Shown piece by piece: positions 1 through 7,310 of a DNA stretch of 11,380 bases. The notes beneath the pieces were generated by a model that did no database searches, was not told where the DNA came from, and saw only the letters and a program-made list of their open reading frames with translations. The position numbers and the translations under genes were made by a program. Positions within the stretch are counted from its first letter, which is position 1. Each line of letters opens with the position of its first letter. This DNA is from Christensenella sp. UBA4263 (lineage in GTDB: Bacteria > Bacillota > Clostridia > Christensenellales > Aristaeellaceae): assembly GCA_002395225.1 (NCBI GenBank), contig DGWH01000127.1, forward strand, positions 1 to 11,380, in the 5' to 3' direction.

Positions 1-619
1 GGAAACCGGGCCCATCATTGGAGTAAACCTCAAGAATGCGTTCCTTGACATCCGGTTCACAGAATGTGGCCGCAAACATCGCCAGATTTCCGCCCTTGGA
101 ATGCCCGCCGACCCGAAGGGGAACCCGGAAATCCGCTCCTGCCGCATTCAGATATTTTACTGCTCGGCTCTGTCCCTCTGTTTCCGTCTGGTAACTGAAA
201 TTGAAATCCTCTTTCCAGCCCACAACGGTTCCATCTGTTCCCCGGAAGGCAATGTATCTCGTTTTGTCCGGCAGATCGTACGTCAGTGCCGACAGCTGAA
301 TTCCCCGCTCCGGGTCGATCTCATCGACATACCGGCTGAGCAATACGTCGCAAAAGCGGGCTCCTTTAATCATCTCATCCATCAGGAAGGGGGCTTTGGC
401 TGTAAATGCCTTGTCCTCCTCAATCTCTTTTCGGGAATGCGTGCTGAAGAATGCCTCTGCCGCCTCCCGCAGGGAAATCCGGCTCCAGTCCTGCGGAACA
501 ATTCCGGAAAAATCCGTATAGGCCAGCTGTGACAAAACCAGATTGTCCACCTCATTAAACGGATCCAGTGACATGGGGACATCCCCGCGCCACGTCAGGT
601 AATCAAAGATATTTGCCAT
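1..619 (-). CDS. DUF2974 (Mbeg1-like) alpha/beta-hydrolase, 3'-truncated by window edge
   Basis: The first 206 residues are visible and the frame is still open at base 1, so the C-terminus lies outside the window. The N-terminus (ANIFDYLTWRGD, then DPFNEVDNLVLSQLAY at 20-34) is what I recognise as the DUF2974/Mbeg1-like start. A lipase-like YIAFRGTDG strand lies at 122-130, followed by the nucleophile elbow GGHSKGGN at 171-178, which makes Ser174 the likely catalytic serine. SNDGPGF follows at 200-206. The family resembles lipases of the alpha/beta-hydrolase fold and usually has roughly 350-400 residues. Its substrate is not known to me. There is no signal peptide, so it is probably cytosolic. 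The ATG at 619 is preceded by GAGGTG with 5-nt spacing. It lies 26 nt after the thioesterase stop and probably shares its transcript. Confidence 0.85.
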   Translation of the reverse strand, partial: MANIFDYLTWRGDVPMSLDPFNEVDNLVLSQLAYTDFSGIVPQDWSRISLREAAEAFFSTHSRKEIEEDKAFTAKAPFLMDEMIKGARFCDVLLSRYVDEIDPERGIQLSALTYDLPDKTRYIAFRGTDGTVVGWKEDFNFSYQTETEGQSRAVKYLNAAGADFRVPLRVGGHSKGGNLAMFAATFCEPDVKERILEVYSNDGPGF

Positions 620-645
620 ATCAACACCTCATTTATCCATGGCCG

Positions 646-1095
646 TTATACGCCTCTGGCAAGACGCTGCTCCCGGCGCTGCAGGGCAGCCTCATATTCC
701 ATTCTTTCCTCCTCGGTCAGGGGGACAAAGGGCGGAACCGGAACCGGCCGGTCCTGGTCATCGATCGCCACATACACCAGATAGGTCCGGTTAATCGCTT
801 TCCGCTCTCCGTTCAGTGCTTCCACAAAACTGTCCACACGCACCTCAAGGGAGGTGCGTCCGGTCCACGTCACCACCGCCTCCTGGACCACCGTATCATT
901 CAGATACGCCGGCCCGATAAAGTTCAGATGATCCACACAGACCGTCGTCACGGCACAGTGAGTATATCGCCTTGCCGCCACTGCCCCGACAATGTCGATC
1001 CAGGCCATGATCTGCCCGCCAAACAGACGGGGTTTCAGATAACCGTTGCAGTGCTGCGGCAGCACAATCTGTACAGCCGAGGTAATTTCGCTCAT
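646..1095 (-). CDS. Hotdog-fold acyl-CoA thioesterase (YciA/YkhA type)
   Basis: A 149-residue single hotdog-domain protein, the usual length for the YciA/YkhA acyl-CoA hydrolases that cleave acyl-CoA to free acid and CoA in the cytosol. The family pattern is visible: HCNG at 16-19, then FGGQIMAWIDIVGAVAARR at 25-43 with the long hotdog helix, followed by a DHLNFIGPA strand near 55-63. Asn17 and Asp34 are the likely active-site residues by analogy. The C-terminal 20 residues are charged and probably form a helix. I chose the ATG at 1095 because AGGGAG sits 7 nt upstream. The frame stays open to an ATG at 1158, but that one overlaps the -10 element of the promoter and adds no conserved sequence. 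It is the first gene of a unit with the DUF2974 hydrolase. Acyl chain preference cannot be told from sequence. Confidence 0.88.
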   Translation of the reverse strand: MSEITSAVQIVLPQHCNGYLKPRLFGGQIMAWIDIVGAVAARRYTHCAVTTVCVDHLNFIGPAYLNDTVVQEAVVTWTGRTSLEVRVDSFVEALNGERKAINRTYLVYVAIDDQDRPVPVPPFVPLTEEERMEYEAALQRREQRLARGV

Positions 1096-1153
1096 TGTTA
1101 TTCTCCCTGTCAAACGTGACTGTTCAACCGTTCCTTCATTTGAGGACGGCGTA

Positions 1154-1182
1154 ATCATACATCACTCTTCCTCAATTGTCCA
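1154..1182 (-). promoter_or_regulatory. Sigma-A-type promoter for thioesterase-DUF2974 unit
   Basis: On the minus strand, TGGACA (1177-1182) and TATGAT (1154-1159) are separated by exactly 17 nt; each matches its consensus at 5 of 6 bases. Transcription would begin near 1147, about 50 nt before the thioesterase ATG. It sits between the opp terminator and the gene, so the two units are probably transcribed separately. Confidence 0.65.
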
Positions 1183-1197
1183 TTCCGGAACGCACAG

Positions 1198-1227
1198 ACA
1201 GAAAAAGACCGACTCACGGTCGGTCTT
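1198..1227 (-). terminator. Intrinsic terminator of the opp operon
   Basis: Arms at 1205-1213 and 1219-1227 (AAGACCGAC and GTCGGTCTT) form a perfect 9-bp stem with a 5-nt loop. On the minus strand it runs into a U stretch (last two pairs plus UUU). It begins 6 nt after the oppF stop codon. The plus-strand side has no U tract, so it acts leftward only. Confidence 0.85.
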
Positions 1228-1232
1228 GGTCA

Positions 1233-2180
1233 TCAGGATTTCCCGAATTCCGACTGATAGTGCTGGTATTCGGAGGACGAACAATAGACAAAGTGCTCCG
1301 GGAAAACCTCCCGCATTTCCGGCTTTTCCTTTGAGTAGTCATGGTCCCGTTCCGGCACATAGTCAATGCGCCGGCGATGCCGCTCCGTCAGCGGATTCGG
1401 CTGCGGAATGGCGGAAAGCAGCGCACGGGTATACGGATGGAGCGGGCGCTCATACAGTTCTTTGGATGGTGCGATTTCCACCATCTTTCCAAAGTACATG
1501 ACCCCGATGCGGTCGGAAAAATACTTGACGACAGAGAGATTGTGGGCAATAAAGAGAATCGTCAGCCCCATTTCCTTCTGGAGATCATCCAGCAGATTAA
1601 TCACCTGTGCCTGAATGGACACATCCAGGGCCGAAACCGGCTCATCCGCGATAATCAGCCGGGGTTTCAGAATCATCGCCCTGGCTATGCCGATCCGCTG
1701 CCGCTGTCCGCCGGAAAACTCATGCGGATACCGGGTGGCATGTTCCTCGGTGAGGCCCACCTTGTGCAGCATGTCCACCACGGCCTCATGCACCCTTGCC
1801 CGGGTCATGCCGCGGAGCATCAGGCCCTCCCCGATGATTTCCTCAATGGTCATCCGGGGATTCAGCGACTCAATGGGATCCTGGAAAATCATGGCCATAT
1901 TGGAGGAGAGATAGGAGGAAAGTTCCCTATTCATTTTTCCGGAAATCACGCGGCCGTCAAAGCGAACCGTGCCGCTGGTGGGATTGTAGAGACGGATGAT
2001 GCTCCGGCCCGTGGTGGTCTTTCCGCACCCGCTTTCCCCCACCAGTCCGAAGGTCTCCGCCGCGCGGACAGAAAAACTGACATCATCCACCGCCCGGACG
2101 GTCATCCGGTTTCCCCTGAAACCGGAGGTAAAGTACTGGCAGAGATGTTCTACCTCAAGAATATTTCTGGAATCAGACAT
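1233..2180 (-). CDS. oppF: Oligopeptide ABC transporter ATP-binding protein OppF/AmiF
   Basis: A 315-residue cytosolic ATPase, the second of the two nucleotide-binding subunits that power peptide import through OppBC. Visible motifs are Walker A GESGCGKT (48-55), Q-loop Gln100 in MIFQDP, signature FSGGQ (155-159), Walker B LIIADE (175-180, catalytic Glu180) and switch His213. The oligopeptide-family C-terminal segment HPYTRALLSAIP lies at 248-259. The extension after it (HDYSKEKPEMREVFPEHFV, about 280-298) lacks the Cys-rich cluster motif of OppF/DppF from proteobacteria and resembles AmiF of streptococci. The ATG at 2180 has AAGGAGG 9 nt upstream and overlaps the oppD end by 8 nt, which suggests translational coupling. 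It is the last gene of the operon and is followed directly by a terminator. Confidence 0.93.
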   Translation of the reverse strand: MSDSRNILEVEHLCQYFTSGFRGNRMTVRAVDDVSFSVRAAETFGLVGESGCGKTTTGRSIIRLYNPTSGTVRFDGRVISGKMNRELSSYLSSNMAMIFQDPIESLNPRMTIEEIIGEGLMLRGMTRARVHEAVVDMLHKVGLTEEHATRYPHEFSGGQRQRIGIARAMILKPRLIIADEPVSALDVSIQAQVINLLDDLQKEMGLTILFIAHNLSVVKYFSDRIGVMYFGKMVEIAPSKELYERPLHPYTRALLSAIPQPNPLTERHRRRIDYVPERDHDYSKEKPEMREVFPEHFVYCSSSEYQHYQSEFGKS

Positions 2181-3246
2181 GTCTGGCCGCCTCCTTCATT
2201 CGGGCGATCCGGTGTGCGAGACCTGCAGGCATCTCCACATGGGGTGCCTTGGGATGGAGAAGCCAAGTTGCTGCCATATGCGTGTCCGTGATGCGGAACA
2301 TGGGCGGTTCCCGCTCAAAATCAATCTTCAGCGCATAACGGTTGCGGGCAGCAAACGCATCTCCTTTGGGTGGATAGATCATGTTAGGCGGTGTCCCCGG
2401 AATGGGCTCCAGCCGCTCATAGGTTTCAAGATCCGGCATGGAACCCAGCAGGGCCCAGGTATAGGGATGACGGGGATCAAAGAAGATTTCCTCTGCCGTG
2501 CCCGTCTCCACAATCCGTCCGGCGTACATCACCGCAATCCGGTCCGCCATCTGGGCGACGACGCCCAGATCATGGGTGATAAAGAGCACGGACAGATGCC
2601 GCTTTTCCTTGATCTCATTGATCAGCTCCAGAATCTTGGCCTGAACCGTCACATCCAATGCCGTGGTCGGCTCATCACAGATGAGGATTTCGGGATCCCC
2701 GGCCAGGGCGATGGCGATGACAATGCGCTGGCGCATGCCGCCGGAGAACTGGAAGGGATACTGTTCAATCCGCTTTTCCGCCTCCGGAATGCCCACGTCC
2801 TGCATCAGGGAAAGGGCCCGTTCACGGGCTGTTTTCCGGTCAATGCCGCGTTTTTCCAGCACTTCCATGATCTGCTTTCCCACTTTCATGATGGGATTCA
2901 GGGCAGAAAGCGGGTCCTGGAAGACGAGGCCGATCCGGTGTCCACGGATCTCATGCATGCGGGCCTCATCCACTTTGGTCAGGTCCATCCCGTCATACAG
3001 GATTTCCCCGCCGTCCAGTTCCGCATTGCTGGGCAGAATGCCCATGATGGTCTTGATGGACACGGATTTGCCGGAGCCGGATTCCCCCACGATGGCCAGT
3101 GTTTCCCCGCGGTGGAGATCAAAGCTCACGCCGCGCACCGCGCGGACGGTTCCGCCGTAGGAGCGGAACGACACACTGAGGTCCCTGACGCTTAAAACAC
3201 ATTCCTGTTTCTGACCAGTCCCGGGGATAGAGGTCTGTTCACGCAT
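2173..3246 (-). CDS. oppD: Oligopeptide ABC transporter ATP-binding protein OppD/AmiE
   Basis: A 357-residue cytosolic ATPase, partner of OppF. Motifs are Walker A GESGSGKS (54-61), Gln110 in LVFQDP, signature FSGGMRQR (167-174), Walker B ILICDE (187-192, Glu192) and His225. The C-terminal oligopeptide domain contains IPGTPPNMIYPPKGDAFAAR (282-301). In the usual OppD/DppD family this domain holds four cysteines; here the aligned positions are Asp296, Asn302, Asp309 and Thr327. That pattern fits the AmiE-like branch of Bacillota as I recall it. The ATG at 3246 has GGGGAGG 8 nt upstream, and the gap to the oppC stop is only 3 nt. An N-terminal stretch of about 18 residues precedes the ABC domain. 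Confidence 0.93.
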   Translation of the reverse strand: MREQTSIPGTGQKQECVLSVRDLSVSFRSYGGTVRAVRGVSFDLHRGETLAIVGESGSGKSVSIKTIMGILPSNAELDGGEILYDGMDLTKVDEARMHEIRGHRIGLVFQDPLSALNPIMKVGKQIMEVLEKRGIDRKTARERALSLMQDVGIPEAEKRIEQYPFQFSGGMRQRIVIAIALAGDPEILICDEPTTALDVTVQAKILELINEIKEKRHLSVLFITHDLGVVAQMADRIAVMYAGRIVETGTAEEIFFDPRHPYTWALLGSMPDLETYERLEPIPGTPPNMIYPPKGDAFAARNRYALKIDFEREPPMFRITDTHMAATWLLHPKAPHVEMPAGLAHRIARMKEAARHV

Positions 3247-3249
3247 GGC

Positions 3250-4404
3250 TTAATCCTCCCCTCTCCGGCTGGGATCCATCGCGTCCCTGAGGCCGTTTGA
3301 CAGCATATTAAAGGCAATCATCAGAATGGAAATGAGCAGTGCCGGGAAAAAGGTCTGGTTCGGATACTGAAGCAGCAGCTTCTGTCCCTCCGAGAGCAGA
3401 ATGCCGATGGAGGGTTCCGGCGGCTTGATGCCAAGGCCGATATAGGCCAGGAAGCTTTCCGAGAAAATCGCACCGGGGACCGCAATCATGGCCCTGGTAA
3501 TCAGCGGGCCCACCGTGTTGGGCAGAATGTGACGGAAAATGAGTTTCCGATCCGGCACGCCCAGGGTTCTGGCCGCCAGCACATATTCCCGGTGCTTGTA
3601 CCGGTAAAACTGCGCGCGGGTCAGACGGGCCGTGCCGATCCAGCCGGTCACCGTCAGGGCCAGGATAATGCTCAGCATGCCCGAGCCCAGCCACAGCATG
3701 AACAGAATGGTGACCACGATGTACGGCAGACCGTCCAGCACCTCAGCCAGATGGGTCATGACCATGTCGACGCGGCCGCCGTAATAACCGGCAATGGAGC
3801 CGTAAATGATGCCGATGACCAGGTTGGTCAGCACGGACAGGGCGGCAATCATCAGCGAAATACGGGTGCCCTTGAACAGGCGCGTCATGATATCCCGGCC
3901 CAGGTAGTCCGTGCCCATCCAGTGGTACTCCCCTTCCGGCACGCCGCAGTAGAGGTAATAGTCCACCTTGACATCCACCACGTCCTGACGTCCCGCCTTA
4001 TATTCCCGCAGGACCTCCAGGACGCTCCCTTCCGGGTAGCGCTTGGGATCGCTGATGGAGGATTTCTTGATATTGGTCAGCACACGGGTCCCATCAAAGA
4101 TGCCCAGTCCCTCAAGTCCCGGAATTTTGGAGGGCAGATTCTTCTGCTTCACATTCTGCTGGGTATAGCCATAGCCGGTCAGGTTCGGCACGGCAATGGA
4201 CAGAATGATGATGATCACAATGGCACACAGGGAAATGACGGAGAGGCGGTTGTGGAAGAGCCGGCGCATCGCGTCCTTGTAAAACCCGATGGGTTCCGTC
4301 TTGAACCGCTCATCCACATTCCATTCATTGTTTGCCGGTTCAAAGCCGGATTCCGGCAGATTCTGCAGTTCCTCCGGCAGATGATCACGGTCATATACGG
4401 TCAT
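3250..4404 (-). CDS. oppC: Oligopeptide ABC transporter permease OppC/AmiD
   Basis: A 384-residue membrane permease, one half of the peptide channel. An N-terminal cytosolic segment of about 53 residues precedes TM1 (about 54-73). An unusually long extracytoplasmic stretch follows (75-163), including KIPGLEGLGIFDG, and then the family signature GTDYLGRDIMTRL (164-176). The remaining helices fall in 183-370. The EAA coupling loop that docks on OppD/OppF is EYVLAARTLG with LPN (273-296). OppC of E. coli has about 300 residues; the extra length is almost all at the N-terminus and in the first outer loop, as in several Gram-positive relatives. The ATG overlaps the oppB stop (ATGA, 4 nt), and AGGAGG lies 6 nt upstream of it. 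Confidence 0.92.
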   Translation of the reverse strand: MTVYDRDHLPEELQNLPESGFEPANNEWNVDERFKTEPIGFYKDAMRRLFHNRLSVISLCAIVIIIILSIAVPNLTGYGYTQQNVKQKNLPSKIPGLEGLGIFDGTRVLTNIKKSSISDPKRYPEGSVLEVLREYKAGRQDVVDVKVDYYLYCGVPEGEYHWMGTDYLGRDIMTRLFKGTRISLMIAALSVLTNLVIGIIYGSIAGYYGGRVDMVMTHLAEVLDGLPYIVVTILFMLWLGSGMLSIILALTVTGWIGTARLTRAQFYRYKHREYVLAARTLGVPDRKLIFRHILPNTVGPLITRAMIAVPGAIFSESFLAYIGLGIKPPEPSIGILLSEGQKLLLQYPNQTFFPALLISILMIAFNMLSNGLRDAMDPSRRGED

Positions 4405-5351
4405 TTTCCCCCTCCTATTCTGATCCTCGGATCAATGATTCCGTAGGAAACGTCCACCACAAAGATGGTCACCAGAGAAATGAGCGAATAGAAAATGAGC
4501 AGTGCGACCGTCAGGAAATGATCTCCGCCCAGGATGGAATCCACCAGCAGGCCGCCCGTACCGGGAACCGCAAAGATCTTCTCAATGACCAGGGACCCGC
4601 CCATAATGCCGGTAATCAGCGGAATAATGGTATTGGCAATGGGCACCAGTGAATTACGGAACGCATGCCTCCAGGTCGCCTCCTGCTGCGTCAGGCCTTT
4701 CGTCCTGGCCAGCAGCATGTATTCCGAGGACAGGGTTTCAATCAGCTCGCCCCGCAGATACCGGGCAATGGTGGCAATGGGATTCAGGGACAGGGCAATA
4801 ATGGGCAGAATCATGGAGTGGAATGCCGCCCAGACATTGGGTGCCTGCGCATTATACAGGGTCGGAAACACCGGCCACATAAACGCAAACACGTACTGCA
4901 TCAGGGAGGCAAAGACAAAGGATGGCACGGAGATGAAAATGACGATCAGGAATGAAATGACATTGTCCACCCAGGTATTGCGCTTCAGGGCCGCCGCCGT
5001 TCCGGAGAGGATGCCCAGCGGAATCGAAATCAGAAGGGAAAAGAAATTGAGCAGCATCGTCGGGGGAATGCGTTCCTTGATGATATCAAAGACCTGCAGG
5101 CCCGGACGGATCTTCACCGAGGTCCCGAAATCCCCCTTGGTGACAATTCCTTCGATGAAATAGTAGTACTGGACAATCATCGGCTCATGCAGATGCATCC
5201 GGTCCTCAAGACGCCGCTGCACCTCCGGTGACACCTCCGGATTCTCAAAGATAGTCATCGGCATCAGGCGGATGACCCAGAAAGAGAGGGTCATCACCAG
5301 AAACAGCGTCAGCAGCATTGCGCCAATGCGCCCCAAAATATATTTAAACAT
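4401..5351 (-). CDS. oppB: Oligopeptide ABC transporter permease OppB/AmiC
   Basis: A 316-residue integral membrane permease that pairs with OppC. TM1 is at about 9-29 and is followed by the usual large outer segment (PEVSPEVQRRLEDRMHLHEP, 38-57; then GDFGTSV, 73-79). Further helices lie at about 98-120, 130-160, 178-197, 238-255 and 278-302. The EAA loop is EYMLLARTKG with RNSLVP (210-237), where the ATPases dock. The length is typical for the family. AGAAGGAG lies 6 nt before the ATG at 5351. It is separated from oppA by 205 nt holding a promoter and two hairpins, so it can be expressed apart from oppA. It overlaps oppC by 4 nt. Confidence 0.93.
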   Translation of the reverse strand: MFKYILGRIGAMLLTLFLVMTLSFWVIRLMPMTIFENPEVSPEVQRRLEDRMHLHEPMIVQYYYFIEGIVTKGDFGTSVKIRPGLQVFDIIKERIPPTMLLNFFSLLISIPLGILSGTAAALKRNTWVDNVISFLIVIFISVPSFVFASLMQYVFAFMWPVFPTLYNAQAPNVWAAFHSMILPIIALSLNPIATIARYLRGELIETLSSEYMLLARTKGLTQQEATWRHAFRNSLVPIANTIIPLITGIMGGSLVIEKIFAVPGTGGLLVDSILGGDHFLTVALLIFYSLISLVTIFVVDVSYGIIDPRIRIGGGK

Positions 5352-5390
5352 TCACGTCTCCTTCTAAAACCCACTTCTTAATCCTTATCC

Positions 5391-5445
5391 GTATCCTCTG
5401 ACGGGCAGAAAGCGGCCGGACCGTTTTCTGTCCGTCAGAGGATAC
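5391..5445 (-). repeat. Long hairpin (21-bp inverted repeat) in oppB leader
   Basis: Arms at 5391-5411 and 5425-5445 pair over 21 positions with a single non-Watson-Crick position (5405/5431). That position is A-C in the minus-strand RNA and G-U in the plus-strand RNA. The 13-nt loop contains CGG and CCG, which could add 3 more pairs. No U tract follows on the minus strand, so it is not a standard intrinsic terminator. It could protect mRNA, be an RNase site, be a regulatory leader element or be a dispersed palindromic repeat. A third copy of the AGGATAC arm end (5458-5464) lies just outside it. Confidence 0.75.
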
Positions 5446-5472
5446 CGCCGGCTTTGCAGGATACAAAACACA

Positions 5473-5502
5473 GGTATATGCCGCCGGTGAGCGGCATACA
5501 CC
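5473..5502 (-). other. Hairpin after oppA, possible leaky terminator or 5' cap of oppB transcript
   Basis: In minus-strand RNA, arms at 5491-5502 and 5473-5484 form 12 continuous pairs (11 Watson-Crick plus one G-U) around a 6-nt loop. Downstream comes UGUGUUUUGU, a poor U tract. Two roles are possible: partial termination or 3' protection of the oppA message, or a stabilising stem at the extreme 5' end of a transcript started at the promoter just upstream. Confidence 0.6.
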
Positions 5503-5516
5503 CGTGACATAGAGAA

Positions 5517-5545
5517 ATTATACCATTCTCCACTGGATTATGCAA
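5517..5545 (-). promoter_or_regulatory. Internal promoter for oppBCDF
   Basis: On the minus strand, TTGCAT (5540-5545) and a perfect TATAAT (5517-5522) are separated by 17 nt. The predicted start is near 5510, leaving a structured leader of about 160 nt before oppB. The -35 box lies only 12 nt past the oppA stop codon, so it is truly intergenic. Confidence 0.65.
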
Positions 5546-5556
5546 TTCTGTTCTGC

Positions 5557-7287
5557 TTACTCGACGATATCACCAAAAGGCAGACCCCAGCCGAATCCGG
5601 GCAGATACGTTTCAACCGGCAGAACGAGCTTATCCGCAAACATCTCATAATAGGTTTCCTGAACCACCGGAATATGGATCACCTTTTCAAGGTAGATCTC
5701 CTCCAGCTTCTTCGTCTCATCCAGCATGCGGTTGTAATCGCTCTTCACTTCTTCGCTGTCGCACACGGCATACTGTGCCTCGAACTCCTCATCAAAGTAG
5801 TTGTTCGGATGGCTGCCATAGCTGCTCAGATAGTAGTAGAAGCAGGCATACGGGAAGGTACGGCTGGCGGCACGGGTCCAGTCATTGGGGGAGAAGTCCC
5901 AGGTATCGTGCTGCTGCTTGTACACCGTGGTGGAAATGCCGGAATAGGTGTCAAATTCCACTTTGACCTTGCCCTCGAAGATGACCGGCAGTTCTTCCTG
6001 CAGATACTGGGCGGTGGCGTTCCAGTTCGCCTCGGAGGGATCATAGGCAAAGCACAGCGTCAGGACGGTATCCTCGGGGAGGCCGCACTCCTCGTACGCC
6101 TTGGCCAGATACTCCCGGGCCAGTTCCGGACTGTATCCATAGGGGCCCCAGCTGTTCACCATGTCGGTGACTGCCTTGCCCTGCTCGCTCTCGCGGTACG
6201 TGAGGCCGCTCTCGGAGAACATGCCCGCCTGGCCGTTGACATAGACGCCGCTGGGCTGCTGATAGCCAAACAGATCATGGGCAATGACCTCACGGTTCAT
6301 GGCATGATACATGGCTTTCCGGTAATTGAGCGAACCGCAGACCGGGTTGTTGGGGTTCTTGCAGTTGAGGTCGATGTGATAAACGGTGGCAGAGGAATAC
6401 TCAACCGTGCGCGGATCATCCACATAGGTCTCAATCACGTTGGCATCCGGCGCCAAATAATCCAGTTCACCCTTCTCCCACAGCTCGACGCGCGCATTCA
6501 TCTCGGGGATAATGCGGACCTCGACGCGGTCATAGTGGAACAGTTCCGGCAGCCAGTAATTCTCGTTGCGGACATAGGTCTGTACGCTGCCGAATACCCA
6601 GGAATCCAGCTTGTACGGGCCGGAGCACATCCACATGTCCTTGGTGGAACCATAGGTGGTGCTGGTACGGTCAGCGGCCATTCCTTTTTCGTAGAGCGGC
6701 TCATAGACCGGAACGACGGCACGGGTGGTGAAATGCGAGCAGACATTGGTCTGGCTGAATTCGCCGTCCGTGACAATCTCCAGGGTGTAGTCATCGATCT
6801 TCTTGATGCCCACATCATCCCAGGAAACCGGTGCATCACTGGTCTGCAGGCTGTACGCCTTGGCGTTCTTGATGGTAATATCCTGATCCGAGATGAAGTC
6901 GGCCATCTGGTTGGAGAGAACCGGATCCAGACCCATCTTGTAGGAATAGATCATGGTATCCGCATTGATCGGCTCACCGTTGGCCCAGCAGGCTTCCTTG
7001 CGAAGCGGGATGCGCCAGGTCACCGCATCCACCTGCTGAGGCAGATCTGCGGCAATTTCGCCGATGTAATGGAAGTTCCTTCCGTCCTCATCCGGCACGG
7101 CCCGATACAGCGTTGCCTGACAATACGTGGCAGGCGTATTCACGTTGCTCTGAACCGAATTCTGTCCGTTCAGGGTCTCGGTATCATTGGCCAGATAGGT
7201 CCTGATGACTTTTTCTGCTGTGGCAGAAACCGCCAGACAGGAAACCATCAGCATCAGTGCAAGAGCCAGGATAAATACTTTCTTCAT
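5557..7287 (-). CDS. oppA: Oligopeptide-binding protein OppA (SBP family 5)
   Basis: A 576-residue extracellular solute-binding protein that delivers peptides to OppBC. The length and family-5 features fit: VTWRIPLRKEACWANGEPINA near 88-108 (the usual 'tf.LR....W.dG.pvtA' block), then SGPYKL near 218-223, then an NYRKAMYHAMNREVI helix around 323-337. The signal peptide is MKK plus a hydrophobic core (4-16). Cleavage is ambiguous: LMVSC places Cys17 in a weak lipobox that a relaxed lipoprotein pattern would allow, while ATA-E offers a signal peptidase I site after Ala24. The ATG at 7287 has AAGGAG 10 nt upstream. It starts 23 nt after the DUF3899 stop and is probably cotranscribed with it. Whether the ligand is oligopeptide or another family-5 ligand cannot be settled, but the OppD/OppF type favours peptides. 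Confidence 0.92.
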   Translation of the reverse strand: MKKVFILALALMLMVSCLAVSATAEKVIRTYLANDTETLNGQNSVQSNVNTPATYCQATLYRAVPDEDGRNFHYIGEIAADLPQQVDAVTWRIPLRKEACWANGEPINADTMIYSYKMGLDPVLSNQMADFISDQDITIKNAKAYSLQTSDAPVSWDDVGIKKIDDYTLEIVTDGEFSQTNVCSHFTTRAVVPVYEPLYEKGMAADRTSTTYGSTKDMWMCSGPYKLDSWVFGSVQTYVRNENYWLPELFHYDRVEVRIIPEMNARVELWEKGELDYLAPDANVIETYVDDPRTVEYSSATVYHIDLNCKNPNNPVCGSLNYRKAMYHAMNREVIAHDLFGYQQPSGVYVNGQAGMFSESGLTYRESEQGKAVTDMVNSWGPYGYSPELAREYLAKAYEECGLPEDTVLTLCFAYDPSEANWNATAQYLQEELPVIFEGKVKVEFDTYSGISTTVYKQQHDTWDFSPNDWTRAASRTFPYACFYYYLSSYGSHPNNYFDEEFEAQYAVCDSEEVKSDYNRMLDETKKLEEIYLEKVIHIPVVQETYYEMFADKLVLPVETYLPGFGWGLPFGDIVE

Positions 7288-7310
7288 TCCCTTAACACTC
7301 CTTTTCCCTC

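Noticed and set aside
839..858. Perfect 8-bp hairpin (CGCACCTC / GAGGTGCG)
   Set aside because: It lies inside the thioesterase coding region and is explained by conserved codons. There is no U tract on either strand.
1341..3195. Two long plus-strand frames (316 and 399 codons) antisense to oppF and oppD
   Set aside because: They lie opposite complete ATPases with all nucleotide-binding motifs. Their translations are rich in His, Gly, Arg and Pro and show no domain.
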